A DNA stretch of 64,000 nucleotides from Tridacna crocea. Lineage: Eukaryota > Mollusca > Bivalvia > Cardiida > Cardiidae. The notes under the pieces are model-generated. The model saw only the letters and a program-made list of their open reading frames with translations, did not search any database and was not told the origin of the DNA. Both the position numbers and the translations under genes were made by a program. The stretch is from contig OX031061.1 of NCBI GenBank assembly GCA_943736015.1, forward strand, positions 55,806,192-55,870,191, in the 5' to 3' direction. Of this stretch, positions 43,175-54,188 are shown one piece after another (the stretch's first letter is position 1; each line of letters opens with the position of its first letter).

Positions 43175-43290
43175 ATTGACTTTTTCGAACGAGATAAATA
43201 GCGAACGTGGGAACGAGTTAATTAAAAAAAATGCACATGTTACTAAGTATTTCGTCTGTTGCAAAATCGTTTATGAAAAAAAAAAATCTC
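43175..43290 (-). repeat. Inverted terminal unit of the 100-bp array
   Basis: GTGGGAACGAGTTAATTAAA, TGCACATGTTACTAAGTATT and TTGCAAAATCGTTTATG form one unit in reverse orientation, so the array ends in a foldback. Confidence 0.85.
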
Positions 43291-43907
43291 TCTTTGTTTT
43301 CTTTGTGTAGTATTTCATCATGATCACTAAAAGAAAAACTTAAATCCATATAGATTGGTTAAAACAAATAACATCGTTTTGATATAAAATATATTAGTTT
43401 TATACAATTAATAATTCAATTTACCAATCACTCAAAAAATGCTTTATAAAGTCATAATTTCAATATCTAAATAATTACATGCATACGCATAAGATTGCAA
43501 GAACAAACTGTGACAGATTATTATAAATTCGTCTGAACATTAGATACATTCATTTTATAGTGCTTGTGGGCTTTTGTCCACTTTTAAATTAAGGATGATG
43601 GGATTTTCACCGGCAGGCTTTTGTCCAGTGGGCTTTTTACTAGTGGGCTTTTCACTTGGCGGGTTTTTTACCTACCATCTATTTACCTACGATCCAATCT
43701 AAAATATTGAGAACAGAAAGAGCAGAAAGGCATGGCAAACATATGACATTGAGAAACTCTGATCAGATTTAGATCTATAGCCTGTGCAGCACACTTAGGG
43801 GTTGGTCGCTAAGCGAAGAACTTTTTCTAAATAACTTTTATGCATCCAAAACACTGAATCGTCGAGTTCCCCCCCCCCCCCCCCACACACACACAGATAG
43901 ACAGAAA
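43291..43907. other. Unique AT-rich stretch with short repeats
   Basis: Two or three GTGGGCTTTTnAC-like units at about 43625-43670 and a poly(C) plus CA tract at 43869-43893 are the only structure. No gene. Confidence 0.5.
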
Positions 43908-44114
43908 TCATCTTGATGGAGTTCGAAATGGAATAAGAACAGAGGAGCGGGAAAAGGTTTGGGTGGCATTTCGTCCTTTCAACATATCAAATGCTGACAG
44001 GCGGTGTCTGTGGTCAAGCGCCCGGAAATGACGCAATACCAGTAAACTAATAAAAACGTCCGGCACAACAATACAAACGACAAGTACACAAAGGAGCGCT
44101 ATCGTATAAGGCAT
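43908..44114 (-). CDS. Hypothetical 68-codon ORF with a hydrophobic start
   Basis: The reading starts MPYTIALLCVLVVCIVVPDV and stays hydrophobic for about 28 residues, like a signal peptide or membrane anchor. A basic stretch (RHFRALDHRHR) and a serine- and arginine-rich end follow. No domain is recognised. The ATG is only about 20 bp from an HP-A copy, leaving little room for its own promoter, so it may be an exon of a larger gene or chance. Confidence 0.18.
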   Translation of the reverse strand: MPYTIALLCVLVVCIVVPDVFISLLVLRHFRALDHRHRLSAFDMLKGRNATQTFSRSSVLIPFRTPSR

Positions 44115-44133
44115 TGTAAGTGCTTCGTACCCT

Positions 44134-44362
44134 TTAACCTTTTCCCAAACGATAAGATTTTAAACTGGTCCAAATTGAAAGCACTTGCAGACCACAAAAT
44201 AAACGTAACTCAAAAATTGAAATTTGTTTCCAGCAGGGTAGAAAACATTGGGAGAAAAGGAGAAAATGCTGGTTACCAGTATTTTCTCCTTTTCCCACAA
44301 TATTTTCAAAAGGCCTCTATCTCAGAGTCGTAAAAACCAGGAATTGTTTGGTAAAGGGTTAT
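44134..44362 (+). mobile_element. HP-A MITE, full copy
   Basis: TTAACCTTTTCCCAAACG to GGTAAAGGGTTATT. One tip base is changed (ACCAGTATTTTC). Subtype with CCAGGAATTG. Confidence 0.87.
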
Positions 44363-44574
44363 TCAAACAACCCCGTTTTAACGACCATTGGTAGAGACCT
44401 TTCCAAAACATTATTGGGAAAGAAGAAAATTCTGATTACCAGCATTTTCTCCATTTCCAACAGTGTTTTCTACCTTGTCAAAACACTTAAATTCATTCGT
44501 GCCAATTTTAAAGTTTGTCCTCTGCAGACGTTTTCAATTCGAAAGGGTCTAAAATTTGTCATTTGGAAAATTAA
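44359..44574 (-). mobile_element. HP-A MITE, diverged copy abutting the previous one
   Basis: It shares the TTA junction with its neighbour in opposite orientation. Tip TCTGATTACCAGC; the end GTCATTTGGAAAATTAAT is decayed. Confidence 0.78.
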
Positions 44575-44639
44575 TATATGGAATATTGACGTTTTTTCTT
44601 CCTCATTTCAGTGAAGGCAATGGTTTGTAGATCTGAGAA

Positions 44640-44975
44640 TGACGTGAAATAGACAGGTTCTAGTATTTGATGGTCCAACAGAATACAGTTGTCCTGCACC
44701 CAGTATCTTGGAATACCAATATAGTGTTCTTTCCCTCATAGAGATAGAGGGTGTATTCCTTTTGCTACTCCGAACATGCTCCGGGTCAACGGAGTATTTC
44801 GGAACAGCCATCATGTCAATGTACTTTCATTTCGATATGGTTAAGAATAATGTTCCGAGCGTGCTTCATTCCGAACATACTTCCGGAACAGTGTATTGTA
44901 TTCTGAAATATTCCTTTCGCACATTCCAGAACAGCATTCCAGAACACAGAACATTGTGTCAGAACAGGTGAAAGG
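44640..44975. other. Unique block rich in GAAC/TTCC motifs
   Basis: TCCGAACATGCTCCGG, ATTCCGAACATACTTCCGGA and two ATTCCAGAACA motifs occur within 250 bp. Alternating GAA and TTC resembles heat-shock elements, but the spacing is irregular. A decayed inverted repeat is an alternative. Confidence 0.3.
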
Positions 44976-45179
44976 AACACGCCGAGAGAGAGACCTGAGA
45001 TATATAAGAATACACAGGACACCGGAGTAAGTGAGACAGAGAAAGAACGAGAAAGCCGAGACAGATAGACAGAATACTTATAGACAGGACGGGGGATACA
45101 GAGAGAGATTGTGACAGAGAGAGAGATGAAACAGACAAATCTAGTCAGGGTACTACTGGGCAGGATTGAGGATACAGTC

Positions 45180-45210
<31 letters not shown>

Positions 45211-45295
45211 CAGACAGAAAGAGAGAGAGAGAGAGATGGAAAGAGACGTAGAGGTAAAGAGAGAGGAGAGAGAGTCAATCAGAGAGGGGACACCA
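44976..45295. repeat. GA-rich simple-sequence block
   Basis: About 300 bp of purine-rich DNA with (GA)n runs near 45180-45235 and interspersed GACAGA and GATAGACAG. Confidence 0.9.
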
Positions 45296-45307
45296 TTCCA
45301 CTATATC

Positions 45308-45341
45308 TTTAACGCATTACAACACAATCCCAACTTTTGAC
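45308..45341 (-). mobile_element. HP-A MITE, end fragment
   Basis: TTTAACGCATTACAACACAA plus CCCAACTTTTGACC is the outer end of HP-A only. Confidence 0.6.
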
Positions 45342-45611
45342 CACAGGGCCAGTTTTGACCACAGGGGCATCCAATGAACAATCTTGGTAGAGTTCCACTA
45401 GGAGATGCTACATACCAAATTTCAAAGCTCTACGCCTTCTAGTTTCAGAGAAGAAGATTTTTAAAGTTTTCCTAACGATTGGCCCAGTGGTTTAGGAGGA
45501 GAAAATGTTTTAAAGAAATTGTGGACGACACACGACGCACGACGGACGACGCACGACGGACATTGGGCGATCACAAATGCTCACCATGAGCACTTCGTGC
45601 TCAGGTGAGCT
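45342..45611 (-). mobile_element. Helentron-like element, subfamily I, truncated copy
   Basis: One repeat unit and the left end remain, with GTGCGTCGTGTGTCGTCC-like tract (reverse strand) and terminal hairpin CACCATGAGCACTTCGTGCT. It meets the next copy end to end at about 45611. Confidence 0.75.
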
Positions 45612-46621
45612 AACAAGAGGACCATGATGTTCCTATATCGCTCACTTGAGTACTAAGCAGTAAAGGTCTACAATGAAGATAAATACCAAATATCAAAGTT
45701 CAAGGCTAAATAATTCTGACAGGGTATGTAACTGTGCAAAAAGGATTTTCTTCTTTTCCGAAAATGCTTTCACAACCTCTCTTATTCAGGGTCATTGAAA
45801 GTCAGGATTGTATGGTAAGGGATTGAATAAACTTGGAAGGCCAGGCATTAATTTCCTGGTCAAAATGGATGTCGAATGACAGATTAAAACATCATTCGCT
45901 TATTGGTAAGACACAAATGAGACTTGTCTCAGTAACCTTTGATCAAATGTCAAAGGATGTTGGCTGAAACAGTAATCAAGTCAGCGCAAACTGGGAACCC
46001 TAGACTAACAGCTCACAATATTACTGACTGATCTATCGGGCTTTTCTGTGACACATCTTACAGATGAAAATTGCATCAAAAGACTATCCTAAGGAAAACA
46101 TGTTTGAAGTTTCATAAATGCCAAGGACTTTAGAAGATATCGGTCAAAGTGGATGGATGGGCAAACTGACTGTAATTGGTCCTTAATGAAATTATACATT
46201 TAGTCTCCTTTTTTGATAACATGTCGTTTCATGAAATAAAATCAAATAACTATTGTCACTTAACAAGATGAAGTTTAATTACATTTTGTCCTGTAGTGAA
46301 AGAGATATTGTCCATGGTGAAAATTTACACCAAGCCCCCCTTTTCAATGATCTGACATTTAATGAAAAAAGGTAAAATATAGTTATTGGCAGACTTATCA
46401 TAAGGAGCACAAGTACGAAGTTTCCATCTTGTTTCAGAACAGAGGAGTTTCAAAGTTTTCCTTCTTTGTTCCCATGTTCAAATTTGTGATCATCAGGGCG
46501 GGGCCAGTTTGGACCCCTGGATCATTGTATCGTATTTGGTAGAGGTCCACTAGAAGATGCTTCATATAAAATATCAAAGCTCTACGACATCCAGTTTCAG
46601 AGAATTTTTTTTTAAGTTTTT

Positions 46622-47101
46622 CTTCTTTGTTCCTATGTTTCGAACTTGTGACCCCCGAGGCTGGGCCAGTTTGGATCCCAGAGACATCATTTGAATAGAC
46701 TTGGTAGAGGTCAACCAGCAGATGCTACATACCAAATATCAAAGCTCTACTCCTTCTTGTTTTAGAGAAGAGGAATTTGAAAGTTTGCCTTCTTTCTTCC
46801 TACATTTCAAACTTGTGCTCTGCACCTTCTAGTTTAAGAGAAGAAGAACGTTAAAGTTTTCCTTCTTTGTTCCTATGTTTCGAACTTGTGACCCCCGAGG
46901 CTGGGCCAGTTTGGATCCCAGAGACATCATTTGAATAGACTTGGTAGAGGTCAACCAGCAGATGCTACATACCAAATATCAAAGCTCTACTCCTTCTTGT
47001 TTCAGAGAAGAGGAATTTGAAAGTTTGCCTTCTTTCTTCCTACATTTCAAACTTGTGCTCTGCACCTTCTAGTTTAAGAGAAGAAGAACGTTAAAGTTTT
47101 C
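46622..47101 (-). repeat. 240-bp direct duplication inside the Helentron-like element
   Basis: 46622-46861 and 46862-47101 are the same except for about two bases (for example TTGTTTTAGAG against TTGTTTCAGAG). This is far closer than the other units are to each other, so the duplication is recent or an assembly artefact. Confidence 0.9.
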
Positions 47102-48073
47102 CTTCTTTGTTCCTATGTTTCAAACTTGTGACCCCTGGGGGGGCCCAGTTTTGACCCCAGGGGCATCATATGAACGATCTTGGTAGAGGTCCACTAGGAA
47201 ATGCTTCATACCAAATATCAAAGCTCTGCACATAGTTTAAGAGAAGACGAATTTCAAAGTTTTCCTTCTTTGTTCCAATGTTTCAAATTTGTGACCTCTG
47301 GAGCGGGGCCAGTTTTGACCTCAGGGGCATCATATGAACGATCTTGGTAGAGGTCCACTGGCAGATGCTACATACCAAATATCAAAGCTCTGCACCTTCT
47401 AGTTTCAGAGAAGAAGAATTTTAAAGTTTTCCTTCTTTGTTCCTATGTTTCAAACTTCTTAAGAGATGCTACATACCAAATATCAAAGCTCTGCACCTTC
47501 TAGTTTCAGAGAAGAGGAATTTTAAAGCTTGCCTTCTTTGTTCCTATGTTTCGAACTTGTGACCCAGGGGCGGGGCCAGTTTTGATCCCAGGGGCATCAT
47601 ATCAAGAATTTTGGTAGAGGTCCACTAGGGAATGCTACATACCAAATATCAAAGCTCTGCACCTTCTAGTTTAAAAGAAGAATTTCAAAGTTTTCTTTCT
47701 TTGTTCCTATGTTTCAAACTTGTGACCCCTGGGGCGGAACCAGTTTTGACCCCAGGGGCATCATATGAACGATCTTTGTAGAGGTCCACTGGCAGATGCT
47801 TCGCACCAAATATCAAAGCTCTGCACCTTCTAGTTTCAGGGAAAAAATTTAAAGTTTTATTTCTTTGTTCCTATGTTTCAAACTTGTGACCCCTGGGGCG
47901 GGGCCAGTTTTGGCCCGAAGGGCATCATATGAACAATCTTGGTTGAGGTCCACTAGAAAATGCAACATATCAAATATCAAAGATCTGCACCTTCTAGTTT
48001 CAGAGAAGAAGAATGTTTAAGTTTTCCTTCTTTGTTCCTATGTTTCAAACTTGTGACCCCCGGGGCGGGGCCA

Positions 48074-48580
48074 GTCTTGATCCCAGGGGCATCATATCAA
48101 CAATTTTGGTGGAGGTCCACTAGGAAATGCTACATACCAAATATCAAAGCTCTGCACATAGTTTAAGAGAAGAAGAATTTCAAAGTTTTCCTTCTTTGCT
48201 CCTATGTTTCAAAATTGTGACCCCTGGGGCGGGGCCAGTTTTGGCCCCAGGGGCATCATTTGAACAATCTTGGTTGAGGTCCACTAGAAATGCTACATAC
48301 CAAATATAAAAGCTCTTCACCTTCTAGTTTCGGAGAAGAAGCATGTTAAAGTTTTTCGTCTTTGTTCCCATGTTTCAAACTTGTGACCCCCAGGGCGGGG
48401 CCAGTCTTGCTCCCAGGGGCATCATATCAACAATTTTGGTGGAGGTCCACTAGGAAATGCTACATACCAAATATCAAAGCTCTGCAGCTAGTTTAAGAGA
48501 AGAAGAATTTCAAAGTTTTCCTTCTTTGCTCCTATGTTTCAAAATTGTGACCCCTGGGTCTGGGCCAGTTTTGACCTCAG
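48074..48580 (-). repeat. Higher-order repeat of ~330 bp
   Basis: The pair of units from CATCATATCAACAATTTTGG to CCTATGTTTCAAAATTGTGA is repeated from about 48412 with few changes, so some units duplicated in pairs. Confidence 0.75.
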
Positions 48581-48837
48581 GGGCATCATATGAACAATCT
48601 TTTTTTTTTTTCTTTTTGGTTGCCATGGCAACCAGAGTTATGAGTGGAATTCAATCTCTTGAACAACTTTGGTAGAGCTTCACCCAAGAAACATCCCTGC
48701 CAAGGTTCATCAAGATTGGCCCCGTGGTTTAGGAGGACAATATGTTTAAAGAAATTGTGTACGACGGACAACGCACGACGGACATTGGGCAACCACAAAA
48801 GCTCACCATGAGCACTTCGTGCTCAGGTGAGCTAAAA

Positions 48838-48930
48838 AAATTTAAATTTTCAGTTCACATTCATTTTGTCATCTGCAAATGATTTCCATTTGGACAACCC
48901 TAAAATATTTTTGTTTGGTAATGAGTTAAA
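48838..48930 (-). mobile_element. HP-A MITE, half copy
   Basis: TTTTCAGTTCACATTCATTT through TTGTTTGGTAATGAGTTAA, one outer half, directly beside the Helentron-like element's end. Confidence 0.7.
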
Positions 48931-49084
48931 CAACAGCAACACATGCGGGTGTCAACGCTCGGCTGCAAGGCTTGATTCTGAGTGAAATCGAAAAAGGAGC
49001 ATAATTGTGGCAAAAACACTTCAGTTACCGGTCTTTGTGCTAAAGATTTGCCCATTAGGAAGTTATCACCTTATCCGAGTTTGA

Positions 49085-49275
49085 AGTAAATACATACAGA
49101 TATTATTAGTTGTACGGTCAAGTGGCAGTGGACTTGGAAACTTGTTCAATGCTGTGGTGAATCATGTCTCCACCTCGCCTACCTTCAGCGAGGTGGCGAC
49201 ATGATTCACCACAGCCGTGAAGAAGTTTCAGAGTCACCTGCCACCTGACCCTACAACGAATTTATAATACTGCAA
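49085..49275. mobile_element. Long foldback hairpin element, ~75-bp arms
   Basis: TGTACGGTCAAGTGGCAG, GAAACTTGTTCA, GCTGTGGTGAATCATGTC and CACCTCGC on the left are mirrored by GCGAGGTGGCGACATGATTC, ACCACAGC, GAAGAAGTTTC and CTGCCACCTGACCCTACA. The loop is about nine bases (CTACCTTCA). No ORF. I see no second copy in the window. Confidence 0.85.
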
Positions 49276-49608
49276 GGTTTTACCATTCCCACGTCTGTTA
49301 AGTGAATTTCACTTTTTGTTTTTGCTTAAAAAAATGAGAACGCTGACGAATCGGAATTTCCCTTCTGAGTGCCCTAATTCAATTAATACTGACGTCACTG
49401 GGAAATGACGTCACTGAAACCTTGGTAATTCATTCTAAAACGTGCAGCTTTGCGCATAATCTTGATGTTAATCTTGAACGAAGCCGCCATGTTTGATGTG
49501 TTGATAGGGTAGTCATTTCGTATAAGGAGCTCCCAAAAGGGAAACTGCTTTTACGTTGGTTTTGCGTATTATCCAATCAGATCACGAGAAATTTCTTTGC
49601 AATAAAAA
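49276..49608. other. Unique stretch
   Basis: Contains two TGACGTCACTG motifs (about 49390-49416) in an otherwise plain sequence. No gene. Confidence 0.4.
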
Positions 49609-51541
49609 AACAAGAGGGCCATTGGCCCTGGAACGCTCACCTTAGACTATAGCTTACGAGTGAAATTCAATTCTTTGAGCACCTTTGGTAAAACTTAACC
49701 CAAGGAATATCCCTGCCAAGTTTCATCAAGATTGGCCCAGTGGGTTAGGAGAAGATGTTGAAAGAAATTGTTGATGGGCTACAGACGCCGGACATAGGGC
49801 AATCAAATATCAAAGCTCTACACCTTCCAGTTTCAAAGAAGAATTTTAAATTTTCCTTCTTTGTCCTGTGTTCGAACTTGTGGTTCCCGGGGCTGGGTCA
49901 GTTTTAACCAAAGCAGCATCCTCAGAACAAACTTGGTAGAGGTCCAATCAACGATGCTACATACCAAGTATCAAAGCTCTACACCTTCCCGTTTAAGAGA
50001 AAAAGAAATTAAAAATTTTCCTCCGGCCTTGTTCCTATGTTCCAACCTGTGACCTCCGGGGCATGGCCAGTTTTGACGCCAGGGACATATGACCAAACTT
50101 GGTAGAGGTCCACTAGAAGATTCTGCATACCAAATATCAAAGCTCTGCACCCTCAAGTTTCAGAGAAGATTTCTAAAGTTTTCCTTCTTTGTTGCTATGT
50201 TCTAACCTGTGACCCCCGGGGCAGGGCCAGTTTTGACCCCAAGGGCATAATATGAACAAACTTGGTAGAGATCCACTAGGAACTACTACATGCCAATCAT
50301 CATAGATCTATGCCATCTAGTTCTAGAGAAGAATTTTAAAATTTTCTTTCTTTATTCCTATGTTCGAACTTGTGACCCCTGGGGCAGGGCCAGTTTTGAC
50401 CCCATGACGGGCATGATTTACAGAAACTTGCTACAGGTCCACTAGGAGATGCCACATACCAAATATCAAAGCTCTACACCATCTAGTTTCAGAGCAGAAG
50501 AATTTTAAAGTTTTCCTTCTTTGTTCCAATGCTTAAACTAGTGACCCCCAGGGGCCAGTTTTGACCCCAGGGACATCATTTGAATAAACTTGGTAGAGGT
50601 CCACTAGGAGATGCAACAGACCAAATATCAAAGCTGTACGCTTTCTAGTTTTTGAGGAAAAGAATTTTAAAGTTTTCCTTCTTTGTTCCTATGCTCAAAT
50701 TTGTGACCCCCGGGGTGGCGCCAGTTTTGACCCCAGGGACATTATTTGAACAAACTTGGTAGAGGTCTACCAAATATCAAAGCTCTACGCCTTCAAGTTT
50801 CACCAGAGAAGATTTTTAAAGTTTTCCCTCTTTGTTCCTATGCTCAAACTTGTGACCCCAGGGGTTGGGCCAGTTTTGACCCCAGGGGTATAATTTGAAC
50901 ACACTTGGTACAGGTCCACTAGGAGATGTCAAATACTAAATATCAAAACTCTACACCTTCAAATTTCAGAGGAGAAGATTTTTAAAGTTTTCCTTCTTTG
51001 TTCCTATGCTCAAACTTGTGGCCCCCGGGGTTCGGCCACTTTTGACCCCAGGGGTATAATTTGAACACACTTGGTAGAGGTCCACTAGATGTCACATACT
51101 AAATATCAAGCTCTATGCCTTCAAGTTTCAGAAGAGAAGATTTTTAAAGTTTTCCTTTGTTCCTATGCTCAAACTTGTTATCCCTCGGAGCGGGGCCAGT
51201 TTTGACCCTGGGGCATAATTTGAACAAACTTGGTAGAGGTCCATTAGGAGATGCTACATACCAAATATCAAAGCTCTACGCCTTCTAGTTTCAGAGGAGA
51301 AGATTTTCAAAGATTTCGGTTTTTTTTCTTTTTGTTGCCATGGCAGCCAGAGTTATGGGTGGAATTCAACTCTTTGAACAAATTTGGTAGAGCTTCACCA
51401 GAGGAACATTCCTGTCAAGTTTCATAAGATTGGCCCAGTGGTTTAGGAGAAGATGTTTAAAGAAATTGTTGGCGGACGCCGGATGCCAGACATTGGGCGA
51501 TCACAATAGCTCACCTTTAGCACTTTGTGCTAAGGTGAGCT
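49609..51541 (-). mobile_element. Helentron-like element, subfamily II, long copy
   Basis: The right end reversed is AACAAGAGGGCCATTGGCCC, then GAACGCTCACCTTAG. The left end is GCACTTTGTGCTAAGGTGAG. The subterminal inverted repeat is GCTCACCTTAG/CTAAGGTGAGC, perfect. It has about ten internal units of ~165 bp, with AAATATCAAAGCTCTACACC near 49805, 49970, 50136, 50462, 50630, 50775, 50940, 51100 and 51265. Confidence 0.78.
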
Positions 51542-52129
51542 AATAAACAATGTCTAAATTTATCCACGACGGCAACGTCGCAGATTAGGGCTGAGAATAC
51601 CCCGACATTTTCTATGAAAACAGCAGAGCTAATTTGTACGTTATAAATAAAGGGAGAGAAAATGAAATACAACGAAAGTCATGTCAAATTTCTATAAATG
51701 TATTGTTTAACCTTACCAGACTTTAGGAAATCAAAAACAGACGCTATAAAAATCTCTTACAATCCGTCAAAGTAATAATAATACATGGTATAAAATGTTT
51801 GAACATACAAAAAAAAGAAAATACCAACTACATACATTATCAATGCGTAAATGTTAAAAAAAACACACAGCAATGTTGAATTACATTACAATCATTCGGA
51901 ATGCGTTTCTTCGCCTTCTGAAACAACCACTGCAAACGCCTTTGAAAACATCATCGGCAAAAATTCAGGAAAGTAGAGAGAGAGAAAGTAACCTTTTGCC
52001 AAATGTAATCTGGACACCTATTGTACAATCTATCAACATTTTATACTACAGCTCGAGGTCATGCGGCAGTCTGATCTTGGCTTCCCTCGTCAACAAAAAA
52101 ATGAAACTGGAGACAGTTCTGCGCTTTCT
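51542..52129. other. Unique AT-rich stretch
   Basis: No repeat or gene is supported. It includes TTATAAATAAAGGGAG (AATAAA) and a moderately GC-rich 52040-52100. Confidence 0.4.
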
Positions 52130-52409
52130 TTAACTCTTTCCCAAACGACAAACTTTTGGACTAGACCAAATTGAAAGCATTTGCAGACGACAATTCAACT
52201 CTTGCTGAAAAGATTATTTCTGTCTATGAAAGGGTAGAAAACATTGTGAGAAAACAGAAAATGCTATTTACCAGCATTTTCTCCTTTTCCATCAATGTTT
52301 TCTACCCCTCTGAAATAAAATTTAAATTTTTGAGTGACATTAAATTTGTTGTCTGCAAATGCTTTAAATTTGGACAAGTCCAAAACTCTGCTGTTTGGGA
52401 AGGGGTTAT
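52130..52409. mobile_element. HP-A MITE variant with the same outer half on both sides
   Basis: The left has CTTTTGGACTAGACC and GCATTTGCAGACGAC; the right has the inverted counterpart (TTGTCTGCAAATGCTTT-like and TTTGGACAAGTCC). The usual GGCTTCTTTCTC half is absent. At 280 bp it is nearly a complete foldback. Confidence 0.82.
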
Positions 52410-52637
52410 CACAACACCAAACGACAAAATTATGGACTAGGCATAGTTGAATGCATTTGCAGACGACAAATCGAATGTTGATTACATGATGATTTCTGTC
52501 TTTGATAGGTCAGGAAACATTGGGAAACAAGGATAAAATGCTTTTTACCACCATTTTCTACCCATGTGGTGGTATTTTTAACATTCTCCTCTTTCAAAGT
52601 TGTCAAAATTCCACTTGTTAATTTTCAGAGAGTTAAT
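52410..52637 (+). mobile_element. HP-A MITE, diverged copy
   Basis: CCAAACGACAAAATTATGG and GCATTTGCAGACGACAAAT on the left; arms decayed (GGGAAACAAGGATAAAATGC) with an extra CCATGTGGTGG. It abuts the previous copy. Confidence 0.75.
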
Positions 52638-52902
52638 CTAATCGGGTATTTATATTGGCCATTTTCCGACTAATCCACCTGAACAGAAAAAAGAAGAACA
52701 TTTGATATCACTAGCATAGATATTCATGCAAAGTTCATGGCATATACAAAAATTGGCCATTTTCCCTTCTTTCTCAAGATTTTTCAAGAAGCATCGGTTG
52801 TAGATATGATACAAGTTAACTACAAGAAGGAAACAGATAAAGCCAATCTTATGCTCAAAAAGATGACTTAATATTAGAAGTATAGCTTATACTTAACGTG
52901 AT

Positions 52903-54188
52903 CAAACCCCTACCAGCTATCTCATGAATGCAGAATGGCTTAGTACAAAAGTAGGAGTTCCCCCCCCCCAACTGGCTCCATGTCAAGAAACAGTTTTTGT
53001 CACAAAATGCATAATGCCTTCATCAAAAGTGTTAAGAGACTATTACACAGCCAATAAATACTGAAACAAAATAAACTTTGGAGAGGAACCTGAAATGGGC
53101 TCCTCTTCCATTCCCCTTATGATGCAGTGCACCCTGCTCACCAAATTTCTTTCAATGAAGTCTAATGGATAACTGCTTTTAAACAGATGTCACTGTACCA
53201 GTGCAACAGTATAATTACTGAAAAAAACTGAGTGGAAAATCATTCAACCATAATCAAATTACAAAATCCACGTCTTTGCTGTATTCTGAAACTTCCGTTG
53301 TAGTCTGACAGAAATCAATTTAGTTATTAATGAAAAATGGAGCAGACAATAAAACTTCGGAAAGGGCCATAACTCATTGCAGAGTCATTCAGCCATAACC
53401 AAATAATGACATGCACATCTATGCTTTATCATGAAATTTCCTATGAAGTATGACTGAAATCCATCATGTAGTTACCGAGAAATAGAGTGGACAAGAGTTT
53501 CATTTGAGGGCCATAACTCATTTAAAACTCGTTCAACCATAACAAAATTATACTATGCACATCTTGGCTTCATATTAAAACTTCCAGTGACATTTGACTG
53601 AAATATGTGCAATAGTTATTGAGAAATGGAGAGGGGAAAAAAGTATGAAAATCATTCAACCATAACCAAATTAAAATAGGCATATCTTTGCTTCAGTTTG
53701 ACTGCAATTGTCCAGTAGTTAAAGGCGAAAAAGATCAGACAAAAATATTTATGAAAGGGCCATAACTCCTTTGAAAATCATTTAACTCTTTACCACATGA
53801 GAAAATCTTAGACTGGTCCAAATTGAATGCATTTGCAGATGACAAAATAAAGGTGACTAAAAATAGAAATTTGTTCTGGGAAGGGTAGAAAACACTGTGG
53901 GAAAAGGAGAAAATGCTGGTTACCAGCATTTTCTCCTTTTCCCATAGTGTTTTCAAAAGGCTTCTTTCTTAGGGGCGTCAAAAGTAGGGATTGTGTGGTA
54001 ATGGGTTAACCGTAACCAAATTATAATATGCACATCTTGACTTCATATTGAAACTTCCTATGACGTTTGACTGGAATCTGTTCAATAGTTATTGAGAAAT
54101 TGAGCAGATAAAAAAAGCTTCAGACGGGTCACAAACCGACATAGTGACTCCTCTATACCCCCCCAAACAAAGTTTGTGGGGGGTATAA
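52903..54188 (+). mobile_element. Tandem-repeat-bearing element ending in a GGGGGGTAT hairpin
   Basis: The right end is an inverted repeat, ATACCCCCCC to TGGGGGGTAT, around CAAACAAAGTTTG. The left end (CAAACCCCTACCAGCT, then GAATGCAGAATGGCTTAGTA) matches the start of 57521-57852. Inside are ~138-bp units with GGGCCATAACTCA, TCATTCAACCATAACCAAA and TTGACTGAAAT. An HP-A copy (53782-54009) is inserted in it. Confidence 0.7.
53782..54009 (+). mobile_element. HP-A MITE, full copy nested in a repeat element
   Basis: 228 bp with TTAA ends. Both arms carry ACACTGTGGG and CCCATAGTGT, a nearly matched change from ACATTG. It cuts a ~138-bp unit of the host element, so it inserted later. Confidence 0.9.

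Larger units (their letters stand above)
45612..48833 (-). mobile_element. Helentron-like element, subfamily I, long copy
   Basis: It is bounded by AACAAGAGGACCATGATG (right end reversed) and GCTCAGGTGAGCT (left end reversed). It is the longest copy (3.2 kb) and has about 230 bp (45830-46060) absent from 9618-11933. An HP-A half lies at 45740-45828, at the same internal place as in the other long copy. About fifteen ~165-170-bp units follow. Confidence 0.75.
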
